Source of the DNA: Motilimonas cestriensis
GTDB taxonomy: Bacteria; Pseudomonadota; Gammaproteobacteria; Enterobacterales; CBDFNC01
Reading direction: 5' to 3'
DNA: 64,000 nt
Assembly: GCF_021295315.1 (NCBI RefSeq)
Contig: NZ_JAIMJA010000001.1
Span: 62,001-126,000, forward strand
Each line of letters opens with the position of its first letter. Position 1 is the first letter of the stretch. Positions 1 through 9,538 of this stretch are shown here, in pieces. The translations under genes and the position numbers were made by a program. The notes beneath the pieces were generated by a model. It was not told the origin of the DNA and searched no databases. It saw only the letters and a program-made list of their open reading frames with translations.

Positions 1-452
1 GCCATCGCATCTAAATCATGACCCCAGTCTTTGGCCGCTACCGCCACCGCCTTTGCGCCAATAGATTGGGTAACCAAGGGATAAACCACAAACGCATACT
101 GCGAAAAAATCACTTCATGTTGCGCACTGACAAACGTGCGCGCCAAAATTTCTAACACGTCGTTTGAGCCATTACCTAAGGTAATTTGATTGGTGTTAAT
201 CTGATATTTATTGGCCAAGGCTGTTTTCAAGTCATAACCGTTTGCGTCTGGGTAGCGCGTTAGCTCAGCGAATTCAGCGCTAATCGCCGCTTTAACCACA
301 TCACTTGGACCCAGTGGGTTTTCATTAGACGCCAATTTAACAATATTGGTTAAGCCCAATTCACGCTCTAGCTCATCAACGGGCTTGCCAGCTTGATAAG
401 GATGTAACCCTTGCACTCCAACATTGGCTAATGCCACAAAATCACAACTCAT
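1..452 (-). CDS. hisC: Histidinol-phosphate aminotransferase (3' part outside window)
   Basis: PLP-dependent aminotransferase that converts imidazole-acetol phosphate to histidinol phosphate in histidine synthesis. Only the first ~150 residues are in the window; the gene runs off the left edge. The N-terminus begins MSCDFVALANVGVQGL and contains the conserved substrate/cofactor region KLASNENPLGPS, then RYPDANGYDLK and LGNGSNDVLEI, typical of HisC. The PLP lysine lies beyond the edge. ATG at 450-452 has an AGGAG Shine-Dalgarno sequence 5-6 bases upstream. It starts only 8 bases after the serC stop, so the two aminotransferase genes are almost certainly co-transcribed. A broader-specificity aromatic aminotransferase cannot be excluded from the N-terminus alone. 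Confidence 0.88.
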   Translation of the reverse strand, partial: MSCDFVALANVGVQGLHPYQAGKPVDELERELGLTNIVKLASNENPLGPSDVVKAAISAEFAELTRYPDANGYDLKTALANKYQINTNQITLGNGSNDVLEILARTFVSAQHEVIFSQYAFVVYPLVTQSIGAKAVAVAAKDWGHDLDAM

Positions 453-460
453 ATACGCTC

Positions 461-1549
461 CTAGCTATGCTGCTTGGCAAATTTATCCATAAAGGCCACA
501 AGGGCTTCTACACCGGCTTTAGGCATGGCGTTATAAATGCTGGCGCGCATACCACCAACAATACGGTGGCCTTTCAACGTCAGTAACCCTTGCGCTGCCG
601 ATTCCGTTAAAAATTGCTCATTAAGTGACTCGTCTACTAACTGAAACGGCACGTTCATCCAGCTGCGGTACTGCGGGTCAACCTTGTTTTGGTAGAAATC
701 ACTGCTATCTACATAGTCATACAGCAGTTTCGCTTTCGCTTCATTATGCTCAGCCATGGCGCTTAGGCCACCTTGCTGCTTTAACCACTGGAACACTAAG
801 CCCGCTAAGTACCAACTATAAGTTGGTGGGGTATTGAACATTGAATCAGACTCAGCCAATACCTTGTAATCAAAAATCGATGGGATAGCTTGGCGCGCTT
901 TGCCAATTAAATCATCACGCACTATCACGAGCGCAAGCCCCGATGGACCAATATTTTTTTGTGCGCCCGCATACACCACACCAAATTGGCTGATATCAAG
1001 AGGACGCGACAAAATAGTTGAGCTCATGTCTGCCACTAACGGCACATCACCGGTATCCGGAATGCTTGAGATCTCAAGGCCTTCAATGGTTTCATTAGGA
1101 CAATAATGAACAAACGCGGCGTTAGGATTAAGTGGCCATTCACTGCTCTCTAATAAGGAAGCTTGGCCTTGCGCCGTTTCGCGACGAATATCAATTTGAT
1201 TGATCTTACCGTGCTTTTTTGCTTCTTCTGCGGCTGACTGCGCCCACTGGCCAGTAATAATATAATCCGCTTCTAATTTCTCACCAAATAGGTTTAACGG
1301 CACGGCAGCGAACTGACCACGGCCACCACCTTGACAAAATAGCACTTTATAATTATCTGGGATTTGCAATAAATCCCGAAGATCTTGCTCCGCCTGATTG
1401 GCTAATGCAATGTAGTCTTTACTGCGATGGCTCACTTCCATTACTGACACATTAAGATCGTTCCAGTTACGAAATTCACCTTGCGCCTGCTCCATTACCG
1501 CAGTGGGTAACATGGCAGGACCGGCACAAAAATTATAAACCTGAGTCAT
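461..1549 (-). CDS. serC: Phosphoserine aminotransferase
   Basis: Transfers the amino group from glutamate to 3-phosphohydroxypyruvate in serine synthesis, and acts on the equivalent intermediate of the DXP-dependent pyridoxal phosphate pathway. At 362 residues it matches the usual SerC length. The N-terminal FCAGPAMLP motif, the [10 protein letters not shown] phosphate-binding region, the [10 protein letters not shown] segment with the PLP-binding lysine, and the C-terminal [11 protein letters not shown] segment are all present. ATG is preceded by GGAAG at suitable spacing. It lies downstream of gyrA on the same strand, but a strong hairpin at 1571-1592 separates the two, so serC-hisC probably has its own promoter or depends on read-through. 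Cytoplasmic. Confidence 0.97.
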   Translation of the reverse strand: MTQVYNFCAGPAMLPTAVMEQAQGEFRNWNDLNVSVMEVSHRSKDYIALANQAEQDLRDLLQIPDNYKVLFCQGGGRGQFAAVPLNLFGEKLEADYIITGQWAQSAAEEAKKHGKINQIDIRRETAQGQASLLESSEWPLNPNAAFVHYCPNETIEGLEISSIPDTGDVPLVADMSSTILSRPLDISQFGVVYAGAQKNIGPSGLALVIVRDDLIGKARQAIPSIFDYKVLAESDSMFNTPPTYSWYLAGLVFQWLKQQGGLSAMAEHNEAKAKLLYDYVDSSDFYQNKVDPQYRSWMNVPFQLVDESLNEQFLTESAAQGLLTLKGHRIVGGMRASIYNAMPKAGVEALVAFMDKFAKQHS

Positions 1550-1565
1550 TATCTACTTCCGAAAA

Positions 1566-1592
1566 ATAAAACGAGCGGCATAAGCCGCTCGT
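1566..1592 (-). terminator. Rho-independent terminator of gyrA
   Basis: A perfect 9-bp stem (ACGAGCGGC / GCCGCTCGT, loop TTAT on the minus strand) spans 1571-1592 and is followed on the minus strand by a T-rich tail. It lies 16 bases after the gyrA stop codon. Confidence 0.9.
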
Positions 1593-1607
1593 TTTGGTTG
1601 TTACTGA

Positions 1608-4310
1608 TTATTCTTGTTCCGTTGGTTGTTCATCGGGTGGAAGCTGGGCTTCCTCCCCACTCACCGCCTCTGGGTTATCGTTTTCCGTATCATCGAGTAG
1701 TTCAACTTCTTCTACTTCTTCAATACGCTGCAAAGCCACCACTTGCTCGCCCTCACTAGTGCGAATAAGAGTAACACCTTGCGTATTACGACCCACCACT
1801 GACACCTCATCAACACGGGTACGTACGAGGGTACCTTTGTTCGAGATCAACATGATGTCTTCTGTTTCTTCAACTTGAACCGCGCCAACCACGTTACCGT
1901 TACGCTCACTCACTTTAATCGATACCACACCTTGGGTCGCACGACCTTTGGTTGGGTATTCAGATTGTGGGGTACGTTTGCCGTAGCCGTTTTCAGTGAC
2001 CGTTAAGATATCACCCGAGCCATTTGGAATAATCAGTGACACGACTTTTTGACCATCAGCCAATTTAATACCGCGTACACCTGTCGCCGTACGGCCCATC
2101 GGTCTTACGCCGCGGAACCTAATTTCAGGTTGGCCATGTTCGTCAAGCACTGGATTACCGGCTTCATCAAGCACAGGTGTTTCTTCAGACTCTTTAAAGC
2201 GAACCACTTTACCGGCATCAGAGAACAGCATGATTTCGCTATCACCATGAGTAATAGCAACGCCAATCAGCTCATCATCATCTCTCAGGTTAATCGCGAT
2301 TAAGCCTGAACTGCGCGGTTTGCTGTAAGCACTGAGGGCCGTCTTTTTAACGGTACCGGATGCTGTCGCCATTAAGATAAACTTGTCATCTTGGTATTCG
2401 CGCACTGGCAAGATAGCCGTAATACGTTCGTTTTCTTCAAGTGGCAGAATATTAATAATTGGACGACCACGCGCAGCACGTGACGCCAATGGTAATTGAT
2501 AGACTTTCAGCCAGTACAATTTACCGCGGCTAGAGAAACATAAGATAGTGTCATGGGTATTGGCAACCAGTAGACGTTCGATGAAGTCTTCATCTTTCAT
2601 CTTAGTGGCTGCTTTACCTTTACCACCACGACGCTGAGCTTCGTAATCGGTGAGAGGCTGATATTTCACGTAGCCCTCACGTGATAATGTCACCACAACA
2701 TCTTCTTCTGTGATCAAGTCTTCCATGTCGATATCACCGCTCATGGCAGTAATTTCAGTGCGACGTTCGTCACCAAATTGGTCACGCACTAGCTCTAGCT
2801 CTTCACGAATCACTTCGATTAGACGCTCAGGGCTGTTCAGAATATGCAATAAGCTGGCAATTAGCTCTAGTAGCGACTTGTATTCATCAAGGATTTTTTC
2901 ATGCTCGAGACCCGTTAACTTATGTAAACGTAAGTCTAGGATTGCTTGAGCCTGTTGCTCGGTTAAGAAATAACCGTCTTCGCGAATACCGTATTGCTCT
3001 TCTAACCAATCAGGACGCGCAGCGTCAACGCCCGCACTTTCTAGCATGGCTGCTACATTACCTAGCTCCCAACCACGCGCTTGCAGTGCCAATTTGGCTT
3101 GAGCCGGTGTAGACGACTCACGAATCAACTCGATAATCGGGTCGATATTAGCAAGGGCAATGGCAAGACCTTCTAAGATGTGTGCACGGTCGCGCGCTTT
3201 TCTTAGTTCAAACACAGTACGACGTGTCACCACTTCACGGCGATGACGAATAAAGCTTTCCAGCGTTTCTTTTAGGTTAAATAACTTAGGTTTGCCATTT
3301 TCTAGCGCCACCATGTTAATACCAAAAGACACTTGCATTTGCGTTTGCGCATACAAGTTGTTCAATACCACTTCGGCCACATCACCGCGTTTTACTTCGA
3401 TTAATACACGAATAATACGGGTTGATTCATCACGAATGGCACTGATACCTTCGATCTTTTTCTCTTTTACCAATTCGGCAATTTTTTCAATCAAGCGCGC
3501 TTTGTTCACTTGATAAGGCAGTTCGTGAACAATAATGGTTTCACGCCCTGTTTTAGCATCGGTTTCGATATCGGCGCGGGCACGAATGCGTAATTTACCG
3601 CGACCGGTGTTATACGCATCAACAATGCCTTTACGGCCGGCAATAATGCCGTGAGTTGGAAAATCTGGGCCAGGAATATGCTCCATTAGCTCGGCAACCG
3701 TCAGCTCGCTGTTTTCAATTAACGCTAAACAGCCGTTAATCACTTCAGTCAGGTTGTGAGGAGGAATATTCGTTGCCATGCCTACCGCTATACCCGACGA
3801 GCCATTCACTAATAGATTGGGTACTTTAGTCGGTAAAACAGCGGGGATTTCTTCGGTGCCGTCATAGTTCGGCACAAAATCCACGGTTTCTTTATCTAAG
3901 TCGGCCAATAACTCATGGGAAATTTTATCCATGCGAATTTCGGTATAACGCATCGCCGCAGCGGAGTCGCCATCTACCGAGCCAAAGTTACCTTGGCCGT
4001 CTACGAGCATATAACGCAATGAAAAGTCTTGCGCCATACGAACAATGGTATCGTAAACTGCTGTATCACCGTGAGGGTGATATTTACCTATTACATCACC
4101 TACCACACGGGCAGACTTTTTATAGGGTTTGTTCCAGTCATTGCCCAGTACACTCATGGCAAATAACACACGTCGATGCACAGGTTTTAAACCATCGCGT
4201 ACATCAGGAAGTGCACGTCCAACAATGACGCTCATGGCATAGTCGAGATAAGATGTTTTTAACTCATCTTCGATATTTACCGGCGTAATATCTTTTGCAA
4301 GATCGCTCAT
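1608..4310 (-). CDS. gyrA: DNA gyrase subunit A
   Basis: Breakage-reunion subunit of gyrase, which introduces negative supercoils with GyrB. The N-terminal 520 residues align without gaps to E. coli GyrA over the regions recalled; the catalytic tyrosine is Tyr122 (in [10 protein letters not shown]). The quinolone-resistance region reads [10 protein letters not shown], so residue 83 is Thr and residue 87 is Asp. The GyrA box QRRGGKG is at about 559-565 and starts the DNA-wrapping C-terminal domain. Within that domain there is an insertion relative to E. coli of about 24 residues (709-733), containing two near-identical octamers, VLDEAGNP and VLDEHGQP. The tail is acidic ([15 protein letters not shown]), as in other gammaproteobacteria. 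At 900 residues it is a little longer than E. coli (875). It is divergent from ubiG, as in E. coli. Confidence 0.98.
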   Translation of the reverse strand: MSDLAKDITPVNIEDELKTSYLDYAMSVIVGRALPDVRDGLKPVHRRVLFAMSVLGNDWNKPYKKSARVVGDVIGKYHPHGDTAVYDTIVRMAQDFSLRYMLVDGQGNFGSVDGDSAAAMRYTEIRMDKISHELLADLDKETVDFVPNYDGTEEIPAVLPTKVPNLLVNGSSGIAVGMATNIPPHNLTEVINGCLALIENSELTVAELMEHIPGPDFPTHGIIAGRKGIVDAYNTGRGKLRIRARADIETDAKTGRETIIVHELPYQVNKARLIEKIAELVKEKKIEGISAIRDESTRIIRVLIEVKRGDVAEVVLNNLYAQTQMQVSFGINMVALENGKPKLFNLKETLESFIRHRREVVTRRTVFELRKARDRAHILEGLAIALANIDPIIELIRESSTPAQAKLALQARGWELGNVAAMLESAGVDAARPDWLEEQYGIREDGYFLTEQQAQAILDLRLHKLTGLEHEKILDEYKSLLELIASLLHILNSPERLIEVIREELELVRDQFGDERRTEITAMSGDIDMEDLITEEDVVVTLSREGYVKYQPLTDYEAQRRGGKGKAATKMKDEDFIERLLVANTHDTILCFSSRGKLYWLKVYQLPLASRAARGRPIINILPLEENERITAILPVREYQDDKFILMATASGTVKKTALSAYSKPRSSGLIAINLRDDDELIGVAITHGDSEIMLFSDAGKVVRFKESEETPVLDEAGNPVLDEHGQPEIRFRGVRPMGRTATGVRGIKLADGQKVVSLIIPNGSGDILTVTENGYGKRTPQSEYPTKGRATQGVVSIKVSERNGNVVGAVQVEETEDIMLISNKGTLVRTRVDEVSVVGRNTQGVTLIRTSEGEQVVALQRIEEVEEVELLDDTENDNPEAVSGEEAQLPPDEQPTEQE

Positions 4311-4363
4311 ATAAGCCTAAATCCCTAAATCTAATAATTTCGGTCTGATTTGACGAGGGAGGG

Positions 4364-4372
4364 ATTCTAGCA
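4364..4372 (-). promoter_or_regulatory. Candidate extended -10 promoter of gyrA
   Basis: On the minus strand TGCTAGAAT fits an extended -10 element (TGnTATAAT). It lies about 54 bases before the gyrA ATG. No good -35 hexamer is visible 16-18 bases upstream, which is common for extended -10 promoters and for supercoiling-sensitive gyr promoters. Confidence 0.45.
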
Positions 4373-4458
4373 CACTTTCGTGTCAGGGACAGAGGGAGGA
4401 ATGGCACATAACCCGCAACTTTTTTGAAAAAATGGCTTTTTTCAGATCCACTCCCGCA

Positions 4459-4464
4459 TATAAT
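4459..4464 (+). promoter_or_regulatory. Candidate -10 box of ubiG
   Basis: A perfect TATAAT hexamer lies 17 bases before the first ubiG ATG. If used, transcription would start around 4471 and leave a leader of about 11 bases without a Shine-Dalgarno sequence. No clear -35 is seen; the upstream DNA is T/A-rich. Confidence 0.45.
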
Positions 4465-4481
4465 GGCTACAGAATTTTTAG

Positions 4482-5207
4482 ATGAATAAAAAAGCAGCAC
4501 AAATCATGAATGTAGATGCACAAGAAATAGCAAAATTTGAAGCGATGGCGAGCCGTTGGTGGGATTTAGAAGGCGATTTTAAGCCGCTTCACTTGCTCAA
4601 CCCTACCCGTCTTGACTATATCAATCGTGGCTGTCAGGGCTTATTTGGTAAAAAAGTGCTCGATGTGGGATGCGGCGGCGGTATTCTTGCCGAAAGCATG
4701 GCGCACAAAGGCGCTATCGTCACTGGACTCGACATGGGCACAGAACCATTAGAGGTAGCGCGCCTACATGCATTAGAAACAGGCGCCAAGCTTGATTATA
4801 TTCAAATGACCGCTGAGCAACACGCTAACGAACAGCCTCATAGCTATGATGTGGTCACTTGTATGGAGATGTTAGAACACGTGCCCGATCCCGCTTCCGT
4901 TATCGCCGCGTGCCGCCAACTGGTTAAACCTGACGGGGTCGTTTTTTTCTCTACTATTAACCGCACTGCCAAATCGTACTTAATGATGATCATCGGCGCA
5001 GAGTATTTATTGCGCTGGGTGCCTAAAGGCACACATGAACACCAAAAGTTTATTCGCCCGTCTGAATTTTTGAACTTTACCGATCAAGTCGGCTTACAGT
5101 GTACTGATTTGACCGGCGTACACTATCACCCCATATTGAAAAACTTTTATTTGGCGGAAAATGTGGACGTGAATTACATGCTGATGGCAAAACCATTAGC
5201 CGAATAA
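4482..5207 (+). CDS. ubiG: Ubiquinone biosynthesis O-methyltransferase
   Basis: SAM-dependent methyltransferase for both O-methylation steps of ubiquinone synthesis. The [20 protein letters not shown] block near the N-terminus, SAM motif [28 protein letters not shown] and the C-terminal VDVNYML motif are all as in E. coli UbiG. The first ATG (4482) has no obvious Shine-Dalgarno sequence; an in-frame ATG at 4506 gives [13 protein letters not shown] and fits the family equally well, so the start is uncertain by eight residues. It is divergent from gyrA and upstream of nrdAB, the same order as in E. coli. It probably acts at the membrane face with the Ubi complex. Confidence 0.97.
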   Translation: MNKKAAQIMNVDAQEIAKFEAMASRWWDLEGDFKPLHLLNPTRLDYINRGCQGLFGKKVLDVGCGGGILAESMAHKGAIVTGLDMGTEPLEVARLHALETGAKLDYIQMTAEQHANEQPHSYDVVTCMEMLEHVPDPASVIAACRQLVKPDGVVFFSTINRTAKSYLMMIIGAEYLLRWVPKGTHEHQKFIRPSEFLNFTDQVGLQCTDLTGVHYHPILKNFYLAENVDVNYMLMAKPLAE

Positions 5208-5290
5208 ACAAAAACATCAATTTTTGATAATGTGCACATTTTTTCACCTCAAATAACGGCTTTCATTAGCCCTACAAATAAGGTGCATTT

Positions 5291-5344
5291 AAGCCAAGCC
5301 AAGTGTTATCAGCCTTGCCTGATAACCTCGGTTGTTGGCTTTTT
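5291..5344 (+). terminator. Long hairpin after ubiG, possible terminator
   Basis: An inner perfect 8-bp stem (GTTATCAG at 5305-5312 with CTGATAAC at 5319-5326) is nested in an outer pairing of AAGCCAA (5291-5297) with TTGGCTT (5335-5341), followed by a short T run. The tail is weak, so termination is a guess; it may instead be a folded leader. Confidence 0.4.
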
Positions 5345-5469
5345 AGGCAACCAGTAAAAATAAAAAATATTTTAACTTTTACCTAAAAAAACACTTGAAA
5401 TTTACTTGGTCTAAACCCGATTGGACATCAATGGTTAGCTTTCACTAACCTAACTATTTATTTCACACT

Positions 5470-5478
5470 TTATCCACA
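5470..5478 (+). promoter_or_regulatory. DnaA box upstream of nrdAB
   Basis: TTATCCACA is a perfect match to the high-affinity DnaA box. It lies about 75 bases upstream of the predicted nrdA -10 region. In E. coli the nrdAB promoter is controlled by DnaA, so the position makes sense. A single 9-mer can occur by chance, but hardly at this place. Confidence 0.65.
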
Positions 5479-5516
5479 AGTTATGATCAAGTTTCCCCCT
5501 TGCAAAATGACGCATA

Positions 5517-5532
5517 CCTCATTATCTTGTAC
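5517..5532 (+). promoter_or_regulatory. Second, weaker NrdR box
   Basis: Matches the consensus ACACWATATATWGTGT at 10 of 16 positions and starts exactly 31 bases upstream of the strong box. That is the three-turn spacing usual for paired NrdR sites. It overlaps the proposed -35. Confidence 0.5.
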
Positions 5533-5557
5533 TCAATCAGAAGCAAAACACTATATA
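5527..5557 (+). promoter_or_regulatory. Probable nrdA promoter
   Basis: A -35-like TTGTAC (5527-5532) is followed after 18-19 bases by a TATA-like -10 (CTATAT/TATATA, 5551-5557). The -10 sits inside the strong NrdR box, so repressor binding would block polymerase. The leader to the nrdA ATG would be about 130 bases. Confidence 0.5.
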
Positions 5558-5563
5558 TTGTGT
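5548..5563 (+). promoter_or_regulatory. NrdR box (near-perfect)
   Basis: ACACTATATATTGTGT matches the NrdR consensus at every position. NrdR is the (d)ATP-sensing repressor of ribonucleotide reductase operons. The box is upstream of nrdAB, its expected target. Confidence 0.85.
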
Positions 5564-5694
5564 TTACACAGATTTTAAAACACTAGAGGGCAATATTAGA
5601 ACGTCATCTTCTTGTCGTTACTGGTAGCGCCTTTTGTTGTTTCTAAATCCATGCTCATTCACCAAGTTATTACAAATCTAAAAGGCGTTATGCG

Positions 5695-7974
5695 ATGAAT
5701 AAAAATCTGTTGGTCACCAAACGTGATGGCAATAAAGAAGCGATTGATTTAGATAAAATACATCGCGTTATCACATGGGCAGCAGAGGGATTAAATAACG
5801 TATCTGTATCGCAGGTTGAGTTAAAATCTCACATCCAATTTTACGACGGCATCAAAACCGAGAATATTCACGAAACCATTATCAAGGCAGCAGCTGATTT
5901 AATCTCACCACAGACACCTGATTACCAATATCTGTCTGCGCGCTTAGCCGTTTTTCATCTACGTAAGAAAGCTTACGGCACATTTGAGCCACCGCATTTG
6001 TACGATCACGTAGTCAAAATGTGTGAAATGGATAAATACGACCGTCACCTGCTTAATGATTACAGCCAAGCGGAATTCAACGAAATGAATGATTTTGTTG
6101 ACCACTGGCGTGACATGACCTTCTCTTATGCGGCGGTAAAACAACTTGAGGGCAAGTATTTAGTACAAAACCGCGTGACCGGTGAAATATTTGAAAGCGC
6201 ACAATACTTATATGTATTAGTGGCTGCTTGCTTATTCGCCAACTACGACAAATCTATCCGTATGGATTATGTGCGCCGTTTTTACGACGCTATATCTACC
6301 TTTAAATTGTCACTGCCGACACCCATCATGTCAGGCGTGCGCACCCCTACTCGCCAGTTCAGCTCATGTGTACTGATTGAAACGGGTGATAGCTTAGACT
6401 CAATCAACGCCACAGCCAGTGCCGTGGTAAAATACGTGTCACAGCGTGCTGGTATTGGTATTAACGCGGGCCGTATTCGCGCTTTAGGCAGTGAAATTCG
6501 TGGCGGTGAAGCCTTCCATACCGGTTGTATTCCGTTTTATAAATACTTCCAAACTGCGGTTAAATCGTGTTCACAAGGCGGCGTACGTGGCGGCGCAGCC
6601 ACTGTGTTTTACCCTATTTGGCATTTAGAAGTTGAATCGCTATTAGTATTAAAGAACAACCGTGGCGTAGAAGAAAACCGCGTACGTCACTTAGATTACG
6701 GCGTACAACTGAGTAAGTTGTTTTACACTCGCTTGATCAAAGGCGGCAACATTAGCCTGTTTAGTCCATCAGATACACCTGGGCTATACGACGCGTTTTT
6801 CGAAGACCAAGACAAGTTTGAAGCCTTGTATCTGCAATACGAGCAAGACAGCAATGTACGTAAAAAAACCATCAAAGCGGTCGATCTATTCGCACTGCTG
6901 ATGCAAGAGCGTGCTAGCACGGGTCGGATCTACATTCAAAACGTCGACCACTGTAATACTCACAGTCCATTTGACTCAAAAGTGGCACCCATCCGCCAGA
7001 GTAACTTGTGTCTGGAAATTGCGTTGCCAACTAAGCCATTGCAACACGTTAACGACGAAAACGGTGAAATAGCCCTGTGTACCCTATCGGCCTTTAACTT
7101 AGGCGCGCTAGAGAGCTTAGATGAGTTAGAAGAACTGTCTGATTTGATTGTACGAGCCCTTGATAGCCTATTAGATTATCAGGACTACCCGATCCCTGCG
7201 GCGCAAACCAGCAGCTTAAATCGACGTACCTTAGGGGTTGGCGTGATCAACTACGCTTATTACCTAGCAAAAAATGGTGTGTACTATTCAAACGGCAGTG
7301 CCAACAACTTAACGCACCGCACCTTTGAAGCGATTCAATACTACCTATTGAAAGCATCAAACGGCTTAGCGAAAGAGCGAGGTGCCTGTCCACTGTTCAA
7401 TGAAACCACTTATTCTCAAGGCATTATGCCCATTGATACCTACAAGTCGGATTTGGACAATATCTGCACTGAAAAACTGCATTTAGACTGGGATACGTTA
7501 CGCGAGGAAATTAAAACTCACGGCCTGCGCAACTCAACCTTATCTGCTTTGATGCCATCAGAAACATCGAGCCAAATTTCAAATGCGACCAACGGTATTG
7601 AACCACCGCGCGGTTTTATCAGTATTAAAGCAAGTAAAGACGGTATTTTAAAGCAAGTAGTGCCTGAATATGAGCGCTTAAAAGATAACTACGAGTTACT
7701 TTGGAATATACCAAACAATACTGGATACCTTGAGCTAGTAGGCATAATGCAGAAGTTTGTCGACCAAGCCATTTCAGCTAACACCAACTACGACCCAGCT
7801 AAATTCGACGGCGGCAAGGTGCCAATGAAAATGCTGATGAAAGACTTGCTGACAGCTTATAAAATGGGCCTTAAAACCTTGTATTACCATAATACCCGCG
7901 ATGGCGCAGCTGACAGCCAAACCGATTTACAGCCAGAAGATGATGGTTGTGAAGGCGGCGCGTGTAAAATCTAA
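5695..7974 (+). CDS. nrdA: Class Ia ribonucleotide reductase, alpha (large) subunit
   Basis: Reduces ribonucleoside diphosphates to deoxyribonucleotides with NrdB. At 759 residues it aligns closely with E. coli numbering: an ATP cone for allosteric control in the first ~90 residues (LVTKRDGNKEAIDLDKIHR), catalytic Cys225 (FSSCVLIE), Cys439 and Glu441 (SNLCLEI), Cys462 (LCTLSAFN), and the radical-transfer tyrosine pair in LKTLYYHNTR. The C-terminal CEGGACKI carries the redox cysteines that pass electrons from thioredoxin or glutaredoxin. Start: ATG at 5695 with AAGG 9 bases upstream. First gene of nrdA-nrdB-yfaE; predicted to be NrdR- and DnaA-controlled. Cytoplasmic. Confidence 0.98.
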   Translation: MNKNLLVTKRDGNKEAIDLDKIHRVITWAAEGLNNVSVSQVELKSHIQFYDGIKTENIHETIIKAAADLISPQTPDYQYLSARLAVFHLRKKAYGTFEPPHLYDHVVKMCEMDKYDRHLLNDYSQAEFNEMNDFVDHWRDMTFSYAAVKQLEGKYLVQNRVTGEIFESAQYLYVLVAACLFANYDKSIRMDYVRRFYDAISTFKLSLPTPIMSGVRTPTRQFSSCVLIETGDSLDSINATASAVVKYVSQRAGIGINAGRIRALGSEIRGGEAFHTGCIPFYKYFQTAVKSCSQGGVRGGAATVFYPIWHLEVESLLVLKNNRGVEENRVRHLDYGVQLSKLFYTRLIKGGNISLFSPSDTPGLYDAFFEDQDKFEALYLQYEQDSNVRKKTIKAVDLFALLMQERASTGRIYIQNVDHCNTHSPFDSKVAPIRQSNLCLEIALPTKPLQHVNDENGEIALCTLSAFNLGALESLDELEELSDLIVRALDSLLDYQDYPIPAAQTSSLNRRTLGVGVINYAYYLAKNGVYYSNGSANNLTHRTFEAIQYYLLKASNGLAKERGACPLFNETTYSQGIMPIDTYKSDLDNICTEKLHLDWDTLREEIKTHGLRNSTLSALMPSETSSQISNATNGIEPPRGFISIKASKDGILKQVVPEYERLKDNYELLWNIPNNTGYLELVGIMQKFVDQAISANTNYDPAKFDGGKVPMKMLMKDLLTAYKMGLKTLYYHNTRDGAADSQTDLQPEDDGCEGGACKI

Positions 7975-7981
7975 TCAAACG

Positions 7982-7998
7982 GGGAAGCTTAGCTTCCC
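7982..7998 (+). other. Short hairpin between nrdA and nrdB
   Basis: GGGAAGC-TTA-GCTTCCC forms a 7-bp GC-rich stem 8 bases after the nrdA stop, followed by GCTTTAATG. The tail is too poor for an efficient terminator. It could protect the nrdA message or lower nrdB expression relative to nrdA. Confidence 0.55.
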
Positions 7999-8028
7999 GC
8001 TTTAATGTTGTATTCAGAGCGAAACAGA

Positions 8029-9165
8029 ATGAATAAGTACACTACCTTTTCAAAAGTACAAAATAACGCCCTCACTGAGCCTATGTTTTTTGGTAACCCG
8101 GTGAATGTTGCCCGTTATGACCAGCAAAAGTTTGAAATTTTTGAAAAATTAATTGAAAAACAGCTTTCATTCTTTTGGCGTCCAGAAGAAGTAGACGTTA
8201 GCCGTGATCGCGTCGATTTTCAGGACCTACCTGAGCACGAGCAACACATTTTCATCTCAAATCTCAAGTACCAAACCTTGTTGGACTCCATTCAAGGTCG
8301 TAGTCCTAACGTAGCACTGCTGCCGTTGGTATCATTACCTGAACTTGAAACCTGGATTGAGACATGGGCATTTTCTGAGACCATTCACAGCCGCAGTTAC
8401 ACCCATATCATCCGAAACTTGTTTAACAATCCAAGTGACGTATTTGACGACATCGTTAACAACGAAGAAATCCTAAAACGTGCTGATGACATAGCCGGTT
8501 ATTACGATGACCTAATCACCGCAACGCAGTTTTACCAGTTACATGGCGAAGGCGACTACACGCACAGCGACGGCCGCGTTGAAACAATCACTTTGCGTGC
8601 TTTAAAGCGTAAAGTGTATTTATGCATGAACTCTGTAAACGCGTTAGAAGCAATTCGCTTTTATGTCAGCTTTGCCTGCTCGTTCGCTTTTGCAGAGCGT
8701 GACTTACTCGAAGGCAATGCCAAAATCATCAAGCTAATAGCCCGTGATGAAGCGCTGCATCTTAATGCGACTCAACACATTCTAAACCTATGGCGCGATG
8801 GCGCTGACGATCCTGAAATGGCTGAAATTGCCAAAGAATGTGAACAAGAAGCCATCGACATCTTTATGCGCGCCGCGCAGCAAGAAAAAGAATGGGCTGA
8901 ATACTTGTTTAAAGACGGCTCAATGATCGGTCTAAACAAAGATATTCTTTGCCAATACGTTGAATATATTGCCAACGTACGTATGCAAGCTATCGGCTTC
9001 AAAGCCCCCTTTGAAACTAAATCTAACCCAATCCCTTGGATCAACAACTGGTTGGTAAGTGACAACGTGCAAGTGGCACCACAAGAGTCTGAAATTAGCT
9101 CTTACCTAGTCGGTCAAATCAACTCAGATATGGATGCTGACGATTTAGAGGACTTTGAACTGTAA
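8029..9165 (+). CDS. nrdB: Class Ia ribonucleotide reductase, beta (small) subunit
   Basis: Carries the diferric-tyrosyl radical needed by NrdA. I choose ATG 8029 ([13 protein letters not shown]), which aligns with the E. coli start MAYTTFSQ; the upstream in-frame codon at 8005 would add eight residues that fit no family member. That gives 378 residues. Iron ligands and radical environment are visible: [20 protein letters not shown] (ligands plus the radical tyrosine), [17 protein letters not shown] and [13 protein letters not shown]. The C-terminal [22 protein letters not shown] is the NrdA-docking tail with the radical-transfer tyrosine. It lies 54 bases after nrdA across a hairpin, and its TAA overlaps the ATG of yfaE. 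Confidence 0.98.
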   Translation: MNKYTTFSKVQNNALTEPMFFGNPVNVARYDQQKFEIFEKLIEKQLSFFWRPEEVDVSRDRVDFQDLPEHEQHIFISNLKYQTLLDSIQGRSPNVALLPLVSLPELETWIETWAFSETIHSRSYTHIIRNLFNNPSDVFDDIVNNEEILKRADDIAGYYDDLITATQFYQLHGEGDYTHSDGRVETITLRALKRKVYLCMNSVNALEAIRFYVSFACSFAFAERDLLEGNAKIIKLIARDEALHLNATQHILNLWRDGADDPEMAEIAKECEQEAIDIFMRAAQQEKEWAEYLFKDGSMIGLNKDILCQYVEYIANVRMQAIGFKAPFETKSNPIPWINNWLVSDNVQVAPQESEISSYLVGQINSDMDADDLEDFEL

Positions 9166-9446
9166 TGAGTAAGAAAATGGTCATCAATGGCGTAGATTTT
9201 CACGCCAGTGAAGAAAAAACTCTACTGGAAAACCTTGAACTGCAAGGTATTCAAACGGAATATCAATGTCGTGATGGCCATTGCGGTGCTTGTCAGTGTC
9301 AATTAATCAGTGGCTCGGTAGAATACATTATCGAGCCCCTCGCTTATGTAAGAAAAGATCATATATTAACCTGCTGCAGTAAGGCGAAAAGCGCCATTGA
9401 GCTTGCCATCCCTGAAGCAAAATTACCTCTGAAATTAACAGGTTAA
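9165..9446 (+). CDS. yfaE: 2Fe-2S ferredoxin maintaining NrdB
   Basis: Small plant-type [2Fe-2S] ferredoxin of 93 residues. The cluster cysteines are in CRDGHCGACQCQL plus a distal Cys in TCCSKAKSA. It starts inside the nrdB stop codon (TAATG), so the genes are translationally coupled. In E. coli YfaE supplies electrons to rebuild the diferric-tyrosyl cofactor of NrdB, and the position directly after nrdB supports the same role. No recognisable terminator follows. Confidence 0.93.
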   Translation: MSKKMVINGVDFHASEEKTLLENLELQGIQTEYQCRDGHCGACQCQLISGSVEYIIEPLAYVRKDHILTCCSKAKSAIELAIPEAKLPLKLTG

Positions 9447-9538
9447 TTTCACTTTAAAACAACGTAGAATTGCTGCAGCTAAGCGGCTTTGCTGCTACAC
9501 TGCAAAGTCCGATTGTTTATCATTAAGCGACGACAAGA

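Larger units (their letters stand above)
5208..5694 (+). other. Regulatory intergenic region ubiG-nrdA
   Basis: 487 bases without a coding sequence I can support. It contains a structured element just after ubiG (5291-5344), an AT-rich central part, a DnaA box, two NrdR-like boxes and the nrdA promoter (listed separately). The nrdA ribosome site AAGG is at 5682-5685. Confidence 0.7.
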
